Assembly: GCA_020746875.1 (NCBI GenBank)
Contig: JAGTJL010000038.1
Location: 62,001 to 126,000 of the forward strand
Length of the DNA: 64,000 nucleotides
Direction of reading: 5' to 3'
Source: Rhexocercosporidium sp. MPI-PUGE-AT-0058
Lineage: Eukaryota > Ascomycota > Leotiomycetes > Helotiales
Below are positions 33,401-45,587 of this stretch, in pieces (within the stretch, counting starts at the first letter, position 1; every line of letters starts with the position of its first letter). Position numbers and translations under genes: made by a program. A model generated the notes under the pieces. That model saw only the letters and a program-made list of their open reading frames with translations. It did not search any database and had not been told where the DNA came from.

Positions 33401-34753
33401 GCGTATAGCCAAATAGCTCTTAATCCTGTATATATTATAATAAGGAAATAGCGCTCTCCTTTAAGTCCTTTAACTTTAAAAAGCCCCGTAATATTAATAT
33501 CGAATATAATCAAGGGTAGCGCGTCTAGTATAAGCTTTTTACTACCGATTACGTGTATTTTGCCGCTATTACAAGCTTTATAGTCGACTAGCTCTACGTC
33601 TTTTTAATAGATTTTCTTTAATTTATGACTTTTCTCAATCGTTTTAAGAATCGACTCTTTATTTATATACACTAGCCTCTTATAGTAAAGGTCTAGCGGC
33701 GTATTTAAGTCTACTTAATATATTATAAGTTCGAGAGCGTTATTATCGACTTCCGCTTAAACGTAATAAGCGTTATAATCCCATTTAGCTTATAATTAGC
33801 CCTTTTTATACTTTAATAAAGCACCGTTCTGGATAAAGTTAATTAACCAGCCTTTCTTAATCATTTCCCTTAAACTTAAAAGGGTCGTTTTTAGCCCCGG
33901 AATATAATTTACCCGTTGTATAACTACTTCTAAGCTATTATTGCCCTTAATAAGAATATCTCCTGTGCCTAATATCGGTAATACGTCGCCGTTAGCGATT
34001 ATAACCGATTTCCGAAAAATAAACTAATAATTAAGCAACGATTCCTTATTAGGCGTATAATGCTCGCTAGACCGGAGTCTAGAACTAGTCTGTAATTATA
34101 AACGATTCTAAAAGCTTAATTTATAATATCTCCCTCTAATTAATTAAAATCGGACTCGCTTAATTCCTCTACTACAATATTTACAAAAGTACTTATAAGT
34201 AAGAAAGGTTCAAGCTGCACTTTAAGCTTCACATTTAACCTACCCTTTAGTAAGGGTAAGTCGTTTGTGTATGCCTTTATAAGCTTTTTAGCCTTTATAT
34301 GCTTATTAGGCCGCGTATAAGTCTTAGATACGGCCATAATAGCCTTTATAAACTCTGTTTTTAATTCGCCTTTTGACTCCTTCGCCTTTTTAGCCTTATT
34401 AGGCTTTTTATTCGGATTTTCCGAATTATTAGGCTTTAGCTTAGGGTATAAGACCCAGCACGTAGACGTTATATATCCCGTGACTTTGCACTTATTATAA
34501 TGCTTCTTATTACTGCCTTTGCCGCCTTTAAACGCTTTATTAACGTTAAGGTCGGCGTTAGCGCCTATGCGAGCTTCTTCCGAAATTAAGTCGTTAATTA
34601 GACCGTTAATATTAATATTCTTAAGATTACCTAACATTTTCTTGTATTTACGAGACGAAAAGGCGTCAAAAGAGCTCGGTAAGCCTTTTAATATTAAGCT
34701 AGCAATTACGAGCTTAAGAATTTCGCAGTTTAGTTATTTTAAGTATATAGCGC
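30479..34753 (-). mobile_element. Copia-1 LTR retrotransposon relic, gag-pol 3' part
   Basis: A minus-strand Copia polyprotein damaged by RIP. From 5' to 3': a Gag with a zinc knuckle (34140-34637; K-C-K-V-T-G-x-I-x-S-T-C), an integrase core (33253-33513; D-I-T-G-L-F-K-V-K-G and D/N-N-A-G-E-F-K-S), a Ser/Pro-rich linker (32385-32690), reverse transcriptase (about 31300-32100), and a C-terminal RNase H ending T-K-P-L-N at about 30700 with the frame stop at 30651. Gag is broken at 34753 by insertion of Copia-3; its N-terminal continuation is at 50106-50290. Stops are TAA/TAG at former Gln/Trp codons. Confidence 0.8.
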
Positions 34754-34937
34754 TGTAGTGTAGAAGTAGATTAAAGCACTGTGAGCAGTTGTAATTAAAT
34801 TAAAGTGATTAATTGTTATCTTAAAAGTTCTTAAAATCAAGAGAAGACAGTTATTCTCCTAAAAGCGGTTTATAGTAATAGAACCTAATTAGGTCACGTG
34901 TAGTGCTAAGAGAGCAGCTGCCCGTGCTTATACGACA
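34754..34937. repeat. Copia-3 left LTR
   Basis: 184 bp, same length as the copy at 49922-50105. It contains CACGTG and the well-conserved GCTAAGAGAGCAGCTGCCCG block. Differences between the two copies are overwhelmingly C/T or G/A. Confidence 0.85.
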
Positions 34938-35369
34938 TACCCCTTAGGCAATTAATAATAATAAGCCACTGTTATTATGATTAATTATATTAAGCGAGAG
35001 CAAATAATAAGAAAAAATTAAGTAAATAAATTCACTTATATGCGGTAATTAAGTAAATAATCTGATTACATAAACTAATGATTTTCTTATTAAACCTGAA
35101 CTTGTAAATATTCGACAACTCATAGATCGACTGCTCTCGATTTACTACTTAATTAATTAACTGCTTCCTTCGATATTATAAGTGTCTTTAAGCGCTCCGC
35201 TAAAATCGTTATAGCAAAACGACGATCTACTTATTAGAGTAAGGTAAGTGGCTCGATTTTCAATTTATTAGTTTCGATTTATTAATCGGAAATCGACTAA
35301 TTAAAGATTAATTAATTAAGAAACAATTATTAACTTATAATAAGTTAAGGCTATTATTAATAATAAGAA

Positions 35370-36700
35370 GAAAGTCGTTGCTAAAGCACGACTGTCGGCT
35401 GCTCCCGTCCCCGCCCCCGCTCCTCGCCGTGCCGCTGCTGCTCCTCGGGCTTTAAAGCAATTAATAAGTGCTCGTATAATAGTTTATTTAAGCTGTATTA
35501 ATAACGCCTTTTAAATAAAAGATAATAGTTAATATTATAATACTGTTAAAAAGGATATTCGTTATTTTACTTATTTGTCCGGCCATAAATGCGTAATTAC
35601 TCCTGCTATTGCTTAGGCTCCTTTTCTCGTATATTATAATACGTTAAAAAATAAAATTAATAAAAAGGTAAATTAATTTAATTACTTTATTTTCGCTTTT
35701 TAATTTATTATTAATTTTTTTAAAAACTAAAGCAATTAAGAATCCCGGTCCGTATCGCCTTTAAAAGTAATAATATTAATAAAGCTACTATTAGTTTTAA
35801 TAGTAAAGTTGCTTTAAAAGTTATTAATAAATTCGGAGGTAATAATAGAGATAATAATAATAAGGAAAACAGTAAGTTACTCGCTTTATTTTTAGAAAAT
35901 TAAATTAATTTAATAAATCTCTTAAAAGAAGAAGAAAAGCCTTTAATTACTTTTATAATTTATACTCGTATTATTAAAAAGAAAATTATTATTACTACAG
36001 GTGCTCTCTTCGTTAAGAAGAGTAGTAAGGAAACAGCTAATTATTTTATTACTATTGTTATTACTAAAGCTACTCGCGCCTATAATTTTAATCTTAATGT
36101 TTTAGCTTTTTAAGCTATATTTACTCGTGGAGTTATTCTTATTCCTAAGTAAAAAGCTTAAGCTGCTCGCATTAAGAAGTTAATTAATATAATAACTAGT
36201 GCTTTAGGCGAGTTAATTTAGGAGGTTTTAAGCCTTCTACCTTTTAATAAATAAGCTACTCTTTTGTTTTCTAAGGCTTAGGAATCTTTTACTCTTTAAA
36301 TGTCCCCTTATATTTTAAAAATTAAAGCTTGCGTTTACTTTTAAATTAAAGAATTATTAAAAGTAATTAACTCTTTAAAATATAATAATTTATACCCCCG
36401 AGCTCAGTTAATCTTTAATAAAATAAAATTATAAATAGAAATTTACAAAAGAAAATTTTATAAAAAAATATATAATAATATAAATAAAGCTCTTTAATTA
36501 AAAGATAAGCTTATTATATAATCACTTTAAAAATAAATAAAAAGTAAAAAATATATATAAAAGATTACTTTAAAACGAGTTTCTTAAAGGAATTACTTTA
36601 ATTAAGCACAAACATTTACTAAATTAATAAAAGCAATAAATACTTTAAATTTCTGCCGAAAAAGGTTTTTAATAAGTCCGTTAATTAATATATAGCTTAT
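35370..36700 (+). pseudogene. Antisense cysteine-cluster frame downstream of Copia-3 pol
   Basis: Opposite in strand to the element, starting in a GC-rich Ala/Pro/Arg coding island (35395-35455). The plus strand then reads a short Cys-type cluster ending S-G-H-K-C, followed by a long Lys/Leu/Ile-rich frame with many TAA/TAG stops. A comparable antisense frame lies behind pol in Copia-2. Its last part overlaps the end of pol. Function unknown; it might be a captured regulator-like gene or an extra retroelement protein. Limits are approximate. Confidence 0.4.
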
Positions 36701-38133
36701 AAAAAGATATTTTATTATAAAAGTACCTTTTTAAAACTCTTAGCGTAATTATATATTTTAAATATTAACGTGGCGCAACTTAATAAAAATACGCTAATTT
36801 TCATTAATAATTAACCGAATCGTCTATTAATTATTATAGAAAATTATTTAAGCTATTTTTATATTAAGGCGTAATTCTTAAAAGAGTCGCTAAAGTGCTA
36901 TAAATTCCTTACCGATACGCTTAACTTTAAAAAGCTTTACTTATATTATAAACATAATAATTATATTTTATAAAGCTACTCTTTAAAAAATTAAACCTTT
37001 AAAAAGTATAAAAATATATTTATTAAAAAATCGCCTTGTCTCGATATTATTCGCAAAAGAAGCATTTAATGCTATTATAAAGTAAGAGTCGCGTAGCTTA
37101 TAATTATAAGTAATCGCTAAGAAACGAGTGCCGAAAAAGTAACGAATTATTTAATTAATTATAATTAAGTGCTCTCGGAAAAAATTAATTAAGAAATGAA
37201 AAAGCCTTAAAGCAGTAAAAGTAACGTTTACGTATAATATAATTATAATATAAAACACTAATTTAATTTTCTCTTAAAATTCCTTAATTTAAGCTAAAAT
37301 GGCCTATTCTTAATTCTTTAATAACTTAACTTAAAGTAATAATATACTTAAGCAATTTTTATTTATTAACTTAAATCGAAAAGTAACCTTTTAAATATAA
37401 GTATTATATATTAAAGAAATAGTCTTCGCTAATCGATTTTTAATAATACGAACGCCTAAAAACCATTCCGTTTACTTTCCTTCGGTAAGCTTATATATTA
37501 TATTTAAGCCGTTAATAATTAATTTAACGTCTTTAAAAGCCAAAATATAATAAAGCATTTAAATATCGTCGACATAAAATATTATAAACACCGTACGTTA
37601 CTCGTTCATAAATATATAAGGCTTTTATTTACAAGCGATTAACTTTAAAATTATTAAAATATAAGTAAAGTCACCGTATTATAACGCCGGTAAGTCCCTG
37701 AGTCCATAAAGTGCGTAATTAACCTCTATTACTATTCCGTCTTATTTAAAACCGTCTGGTAAATAATAGCGTACGCAAGCACTTATCTTACTTCGTTTAG
37801 CGTTAATAAAGGCATTTACTATATTAAATTAAATCATTTTTAAATTAAATTAAGCTATAATAATTATAACGGTTTTAAAGAAGTAAGTAGTTAAAGTAAT
37901 TATATATATTAATAAAATTAACGTTTTAGGCTATAAGTCTCCTCTTATAACGACTTAAGAGCGATAATAAATTAAATACCTTAACGAATCGACTTTAGCG
38001 TGAAATACTTATTTTAAGGGAATTAATTACTCGATAGTAAAGGAGTGTTTAACGACTCTTTAATAGTTGCGCGACTTAAGATTAATTATTTCCTTAATAA
38101 CGTCGACTCGGAAGTACTTTCTTAATAGGTAAT

Positions 38134-38330
38134 TGTCGTGCAGGTTATGATTGGTTGGCTAAGCGAGCCTAATCAAGACTACTTAAATTATAGCGCTAGT
38201 AAGCTCCCTTATTCAGGGAGCTCGAATGCGCTATATATAATAATAAAAATAATAATTATATACGTAATTGCGCAGCTTTTAATTAAACTGATATTCGCCT
38301 CTGTGGAGCTTCAAGGTATATTGCATAATA
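38134..38330. repeat. Copia-2 left LTR
   Basis: 197 bp. It matches 45391-45587 over its full length apart from transition-type differences and contains CTTATTCAGGGAGCT in both copies. Confidence 0.9.
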
Positions 38331-41300
38331 GTTATGAGCCCCGTAAGTTATAAAAAGCTTCCCAGTCGCATGCATACGCCGACGTAGCTTTATAAAAGTA
38401 TTTTATACCGCTGTTTAGAAGCTATCGTAATTCTTTAAACTCGTCGATAACTTTTAAATTATTAAATATTCTCGACGCTGTATTATTAGTATACTTTAAA
38501 TAGATAATATTATTCCTAAAATTACTTGCGGACTATACTTTGAAAGCACGGAAAGATTAGGCGATATGGCACTTGCGATTAAATTTCTATACTGCGTTCA
38601 TAAGTGCACCAGATATAATAAACGCTGCAGCTCTTATAACAGGTTATATTCCAGAACTCCGATTAAAGGCTTCAACGCTTAAGAGCACCGCTTAATAAGT
38701 AGCAAAGACATAATTGAACCAGTATTACGCTAATATTGTAGCTTAGAAAGCAGTAAACCCACAGCCGTTTTTAACGCTTGAATCGTCCGACAAAGATACT
38801 CTAATAAAAGGAATAAGTCTAGAAGAAGCTGGTTTATCTTTTTACTCGATAATTGCAGAGATATAATAGATTTATATAATATAAGCTAAGGAGTATTAGT
38901 ATACGCTAGCTGAATGAACGAGTTAAAATAATAAGTATATAGCTTTATATAACTGGCTTTCCGAAACAGTGGACGATTCGCTCTTAAATTCTGCGATTAA
39001 AGAACTGGCCGGCAAAAGCGAATTAAGCATATAATCGTTAGTTAATATATTTCAGCGCGATATAATATTATTAGAATCGTCGGTTCTTATTATTATAATT
39101 ACGGAATACGAGAAGGTTTTAAAAGAAGTATACGAAAGAAAAATCAACGTTAATTAATAGATAAAAGACTTCTTGAAGGCTTATAAGAATGCTAAGGCGT
39201 ACGATATACTTAACGTTAAAGGCATTATAGCTCTGAAGAAGTAGCTACGTGCGGTAGGAGCTTATATGCACTTAGATTAAGCAAATCTTATCTTTAGCAC
39301 GATTATACGCGATAATTAACTTAGAAAAGAATATGAGTTTACTTTTAATAATTATATATAAGTGCTTCCCGGTATAAACTAACAGTATATTATATTTAAG
39401 AAGCTTAAGCGTTAAGGAAGAGAAAGCGGTTAATATTCAACTTTTAAAAGAATTAATATTAGTGCGTCGGATGTAAGCTCTAATAGATCTCGCTCTCGAG
39501 GCTAAAGTAATTTATACTTATGCGGCATAAATAATAAGTATTTCTTTAAACCGCTTAAGTATTAGAGATTACGTTATATAATTAACGGAACGACTTTTAA
39601 AGGTATAAAGTATATATTAAATACTAATAAAGTATTAGCAACTCGCAAGAAGTTGGAAATTGCAGATTTTAAAGAGCTTAAGATAATTATAATTAAAGAA
39701 AGATAGAAGTATATAATAGTTGCTAAAATCACCGGAATTAATTATAATAATAATTCCAAACTTATTATAAATATTAAATTAACCGATGCTGCTGCATTTA
39801 TAAGTGATAAAAGCAAAAGTAAAGCTTTATAGAATAGTTTGAATATTAATATAATTATAATCGACTTAAAGCTCTTCGACGATATATTCTGCGATAATGC
39901 TTTAAGTCCTGGTATTTATATTATTATAGAGTTCTAACGTCATTTTCTGTCAGATAGTATTCTTGTTAATAATTACGGTATTATTTACTTAATTAATAAT
40001 ATTAATAAACTCGTCTCCGGCAGTTTTAAATATATTACGAGAGATATAATTGATACTGGTATTTTAAGTTTATTAATTATTAGCAAGGGTATACGTATCT
40101 TCGAAAACGCTTTATATAGTCCTGAAGGATTATATACTCGGAATCTAATACTAAATAACGTAGCTATTATAGAAGAGTTTAACGTTAATATTATTTCTGA
40201 GAGCCTTTTCGTATAGTCGGGGGTATAGTATAATAGTACTAATACGACTTTACGAGTAAGTAGTGCTGAAGATAGCTATATAATAAGAAACTTGCAGCGT
40301 AAGTAAAACCTTATAATATTTGAATATAAGCTTATTAATAACTGCTCGCGCTTTTTATAATTATATGCTTTTATGAAAGCTCGTAGATCTCTTGTTATAA
40401 TAATATATTTAATAATCAGTAAACGATTGCACTTTCTTAAGAAGCATACTTTTCAATTAATACGCAGTTTCTTACGACCTCGGAGCGATATAATACAGAT
40501 ATAGCACTTACGCGCCGGTTACTTCGGTAAAATAGCTCTAGAAGCTCTAGTAAAGCATGCACGTAATATTCAAATCGATGGAATCACGCGTATAAAATGC
40601 GAAAGTTATATTATAATATATTCAAGTTAATAATTATCGCGCAGAGAGTTAGATAATAAGTCCCCGAGACTTTTCTTCAGAATCGTATAAGACTTATTTA
40701 ATTACTTTATAAGTTATAATAAGATATATTAATTATTATTAATTAAAGACGAATATAATAAAAAGCTTTTCGTATATACGCTTATTAGCAAATTCCAAGA
40801 TTTTATTATAAGCGTGCTTAAGACGTTTGAGATATAAACCAGACGTTAATACAGCCTTATTATATATAAAATCAAGTTTAATAATAATACGTCGGTAATT
40901 AATATAAGATATTAAATAAAATACGATTAATAAGTATTAAATAGTAATATAAAGCTGGAGCTTATTCCGGTTTATACGTATAAGCCGAATAAGAGTGCAG
41001 AAAGAGCTAGCGGAGAGCTTATTGCTAAAGCTTTGAAGATAATAATAAGTGCTAATTTATTATTTAAATTATAGCCGGAAGCTATTTTAATAACTGCGTA
41101 TTTTTATAATATATCGCTACTTGCCAGAAGAGTTATATAATCGCTAAACGAAGTATTAAAGATATAATTCAGATAGTATTTTCGATAATACGATTTAGAA
41201 ATAATAAAAAGATTACTAGTCGATTTGAAGCTTAATTAAAGTAATATCTTTACGTATAGCGCTAAAGCCTACGCGATAATTAAAGACCGATAAGCTTTCC

Positions 41301-44099
41301 GTGATAAGAGAAGCTTTAAGATTAATCTTAAGAGGCATATTAAATACTTAATTAATTACTGCGCAACTAACATATATAAGATCTGGATACTTTAGCTAAA
41401 GTATATAATATATACCCGAAACGTTATTTTTAATAAAGTATAGTTTTATAATAAGTAAGCGGTAATCGGCTAACTATTATTAATACTTAAATAAGTCGTT
41501 AATATACTTGCAGAGCCTGAAGCCGCTTAGGACGCCGAGTTAATTATCGAATACGTAAAAGACGAATATATATAAGCTAAAAATAATATTAAATTAGACG
41601 AGCTCCTGTCTGACTCGATGGAAGTCGACGAAGTTTTTAAGGAGGTAGTTTTATACGTAACTGTAGAGCTCATAACTCTAAAAGAAGCGGGACTGCTTGT
41701 TTTACGAGAGTATTAAAATAAGCTAGTCTTTTTAAATTTACGAGTTAATACGTTAGAAAACGATATAAAGCTTAATAATAATAATATAAATATTCTGGTA
41801 ATATTAAAAAGCTTAAGTATATTAAGACAGACTCGAAGTCAAATACGACGAAACGAATATTTCGAGCTTAAGAAGAGTATTATAAGTAAGAAATAATTAT
41901 TTCAGATTAAAAGTACGTATAACTTAATACTTTAAGTTGTAATTTAGAATAAATTATAAGATAATTAGAGTTAATTATTACGCTAAACTGAAATAATTAA
42001 TATAAGCTTAAGAAATGCTTTGAAGCACGAAAATATTTTATTAAAAGAGGATTACGGCGAGCTTAAAAGAGATTAATAACTTCTTTTAGAAAATATACCG
42101 TTGGATATATTATTATAATATCTTTTAAAGGATAATATGATTTAAGAGACCTTTAACGAAATGCTTTAAGTATTAAATTAAAGTTAACTGCGCCTTATCA
42201 CTCGAGCTCAGCGGAGACGTTAAGCAAGAAAGGCAATATAATTAAATAAACGGTTTAAGAGAAAGCTAGGAATATATTCTTTTATAATAAAAGAGCTCTT
42301 GAACGCCGAATTTATAAACTAAATAAATAAGAATTATACGTATATTATATCTTTTATTATAATATTCTGGAATAATAAGATAACGCGTGAAGATAGAAAA
42401 GATTACGAAATTATATATATTATATTTGTAATTGCAATTAGTAGCGAATCGATCAAAGTATAAGTAATTGCAAGCTCTGAATTAATATAATTATATTAAA
42501 TAAAGCTTTTACGAGTATTAAAGTATTAGAAGGATTTAGAATAGCACTCGTGAGGAGAATATTTTAAGAAGAACGCGCGTAAAGAAATAGAGAATCTTTA
42601 GGCTAAGAAGTGCTAGTATATCGTGTTAAAAGCAGATGCGAAGATAATGCTTATATTATTAAAATAAGTATTTACTTATAAAGTTAACTTAGCGGGATAG
42701 CTTATGCGTATTAAATCGCGAGTTGTTGCTAAGGGTGATCTGCAGGAAGATGCCATAATATTCTTTATATACGCTTTTACGCTAGTAGCAAAGTCTTTCC
42801 GCGTCGTGATAATTATAATAATATAATTTAATTTAAAAATTAAATAATACGACGTCGTAAATGCGTTTATTAATGTAAAACAAGACGAACGAAGTGCACT
42901 TATTTATTATTATCTCCCCGACGGTTTTAAATAGTCCGGCATAATTGTGAAGATCGATAAAGTCTTATATAACCTGCGCGATTCTCCAGCTTTATAATAT
43001 AACGACTTCTTAATTATATTCAAAAGCCTTAATCTCGTACTACTTGCAGAAGAGCCTTGTATCTTTACGAACGATAAGCGAATAATATTTATAGCCTTTT
43101 ACGTGGACGATATATAAGTATTATATTATAACTTAAACTTCCTTGCAGTAATTAAAATTATTAATAGCTTAAATAACGCTTACGAACTTATTATAATAAG
43201 AGATATAGAATAGTTCTTAGGGGTGCGAATTATACGTGATAAATATGCGAAGATAATTACGCTTATTTATAATACGTATATAAAGAAAGTAATTTAAAAA
43301 TTCAACTTAGCAAATGGCAATTGCCCGAGTACTCTTTTATTATATTACGACTTAGCTAAGAATACCGCTAAAGTAATTATAGACTAAGTTAAAGAGTATT
43401 AAGAAAAAGTCGGTTCTGTATTATATTTAATTATTATACTTAAATCAGATATAGTTTTTATAACTTCATAATTATCGCATTTCTTAATAAACCCGAATTA
43501 AAAGCACTTATAAGTTATAAATTAGATTATACGCTATTTCTTTAGAATACGCTTCTTAAGTATTATTTATAATCGTTAAGAGAGCGAGACGCAGCTTATG
43601 ATAGCTTTTAATATTTCTTTCGCAAATAATTTAGAAATTAAGCGTTTTTCATAAGGGCTTATTATTATTTTATTTGAGAGTATTATATTATAAATAGTAA
43701 TTAGATAAGATATAATTATTACCTCGATAACTGAAGCTGAGCTCTTAAGGGTGGAGCGAACTGCAAAGATAATTATAATATTATAAAAGCTTTTTGCGGA
43801 GATATATTTTAATATAAGATATTCTTAGAATATCTTCTGTAATAATTAATAAACGATTAAGCTTATAATTAGAAAGAATTAGCGCATATTAATTAAGCTT
43901 AAGTATATTAATATTTAAAATATATAATTACGCTAAGAGTATTAAAAAGGAAGTTTTAAAATTATATACTTGCTTATAAGCGAAATATACGCTAATAGCC
44001 TTATTAAAAACCTTTTACGACAGAAGTTTGAGACTTTTATCGTATTACTTAATCTGTAAGACGTTAAAGCGTCGGTAAAGAAGTTTAATTGAAGCTTAT

Positions 44100-45190
44100 A
44101 TCTTATTATAAATATACTTTCTTATTTTTTTTTATATTTCAAAGTACTTTCTAAATTAATATAATCACGTAAAATATATTTCTTTTCAAATTATTAAAAA
44201 GTAAGAATTCTATTTCGGCCGAAGCTATAACTAAATTAACGCAAGCAAGTATAAAAGGGCCTGTTTTTAAGCTGCTTATAAGGTAGTAAATTATAATTCT
44301 GAAGAGGCACGTTCTTAAGCCGCTATTAAGTCGCGAATTAAATTATTAATAAATCTACCAGCTCTACTAGCAACTCCTTAATACGACGGCGGCGGGCGGC
44401 TATATTATTAATAATAATACTAGTACTAATAGCACTAGCACCAGTATTAACCCGAGCAAGTAAGAGGATTAAGCGAAGGGCGGGGGTAAGGACGACGGAA
44501 GTAGAGGCCGAGGCGGAGGCGGCAGCAGTAGTTAAATAATTAAAGTCAGATTCTTTGAAGTTATTTATAAGAATAAGATAAATATATTAAGCGTAGTAAA
44601 AGCATTACGGACCGAAGCCCGGAAGTTTCTTAATTATTATTCAGAGTTAATTAATTTTAAAACACAAGAACTAAAGCTAAACTTACGCAAGTGCGAGAGG
44701 CATTACGCTTCTCTTCTATAAAGGCGGCAAAAGCTATCGCGATAGCAGGCCCGATAGGATTAGTATAATTATAATTCTGGCTATAATACCGAAGGCACCG
44801 AGCCGAACTAGTAGTATCTTGACAAATGTTAATAAGAAAGTTACTTTTTAAGGCAGCTTTAACGTATGCCGAGCAAGGGACTTCCTTATTAGCACCTGCC
44901 TTAGTACGCCGGCGGGCGGGAGTAGCAAGGGCGGCAGGAGGGAGCGCAAGAGAGGAAGTGCGAGGGCGACGGCGAGAGGGAGGGCGAGGGGCGGCGGCAG
45001 GCTATTACAACTAATTAGTATGCTTTAATTCATTTAATCTCTCGATCTTTTAACTTAGATAACGTCGGAAACTAAACTTAAAGATATAAAAGATAAAAGG
45101 AAATATACTTTTTTAGCTGCGCGAGCAGCAGCGAGATTAAAGAGGCGGGAGGCACGGGCGGCTAATTTAGCGGCAGAAACACGACTTATT
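44100..45190 (-). pseudogene. Antisense Ala/Arg-rich Cys-cluster frame behind Copia-2 pol
   Basis: Between the end of RNase H (about 44093) and the right LTR lies 1.3 kb not needed by a Copia element. Read on the minus strand from about 45060 it encodes an Ala/Pro/Arg-rich leader (44905-45010), then a cluster K-E-V-P-C-S-A-Y, I-C-Q-D-T-T and R-C-L-R-Y, where Tyr probably replaces Cys by G to A change, then a helical Ala/Ile segment and an Arg-rich end R-R-R-R-I-K-E-L. The open plus-strand frame at 44826-45014 is the complement of the leader and is not favoured. Function unknown. Confidence 0.45.
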
Positions 45191-45390
45191 TTTGAATTTA
45201 GTATACTTATAGAAGGAAGTTACGAGAGGGGAAGGAGCTGTTATATATTCTCGCTTATACGTTAAGTATATTTGCTTTAATTACTAGTTATTACTTTTCT
45301 TTATTATCTGTCGTTTTATTATTATCTATTATATTTATTATATACTTGTTTGCTTCGCTAAAGCTACGTATTATCTTTAGCGAGAGGGTG

Positions 45391-45587
45391 TGTCGTGCAG
45401 GTTATGATTAGTTGGCTAAGCGAGCTTAATTAAGATTACTTAAATTATAGCGCTAGTAAGCTTCCTTATTCAGGGAGCTTGAATGCGCCATATGTAATAA
45501 TAAAAATAATAGTTATATACGCAACTGCGTAGCCTTTAATTGAACTGATATTCGCTTCTGTGGAGCCTTAAGGTATGTTGCACGATA
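45391..45587. repeat. Copia-2 right LTR
   Basis: 197 bp, partner of 38134-38330, ending GCACGATA before the GTAAT duplication. It carries fewer retained C than the left copy in several CA positions. Confidence 0.9.

Larger units (their letters stand above)
38134..45587 (+). mobile_element. Copia-2 LTR retrotransposon nested in Copia-3
   Basis: Two 197-bp LTRs (38134-38330 and 45391-45587) start TGTCGTGCAGG and are flanked by perfect 5-bp duplications GTAAT (38129-38133, 45588-45592). A purine tract GCGAGAGGGTG precedes the right LTR. Plus-strand frames, with RIP stops, show Gag (38.5-39.7 kb), a gag-pre-integrase block near 40500 (H-L-R-A-G-Y-F-G-K), integrase, reverse transcriptase near 42650-43130 (V-V-A-K-G-D-L-Q-E; Y-L-P-D-G-F-K; F-Y-V-D-D), and RNase H near 43620-44090. 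Length 7454 bp. It interrupts the Copia-3 reverse transcriptase, so it is the younger of the two. Confidence 0.9.

Noticed and set aside
34519..34758. Plus-strand 79-codon frame
   Set aside because: Antisense to Copia-1 gag, whose zinc knuckle is on the minus strand.
44826..45014. Plus-strand Arg/Gly/Ala-rich 62-codon frame
   Set aside because: The opposite strand gives a longer frame with a cysteine cluster, so this is more likely its complement.
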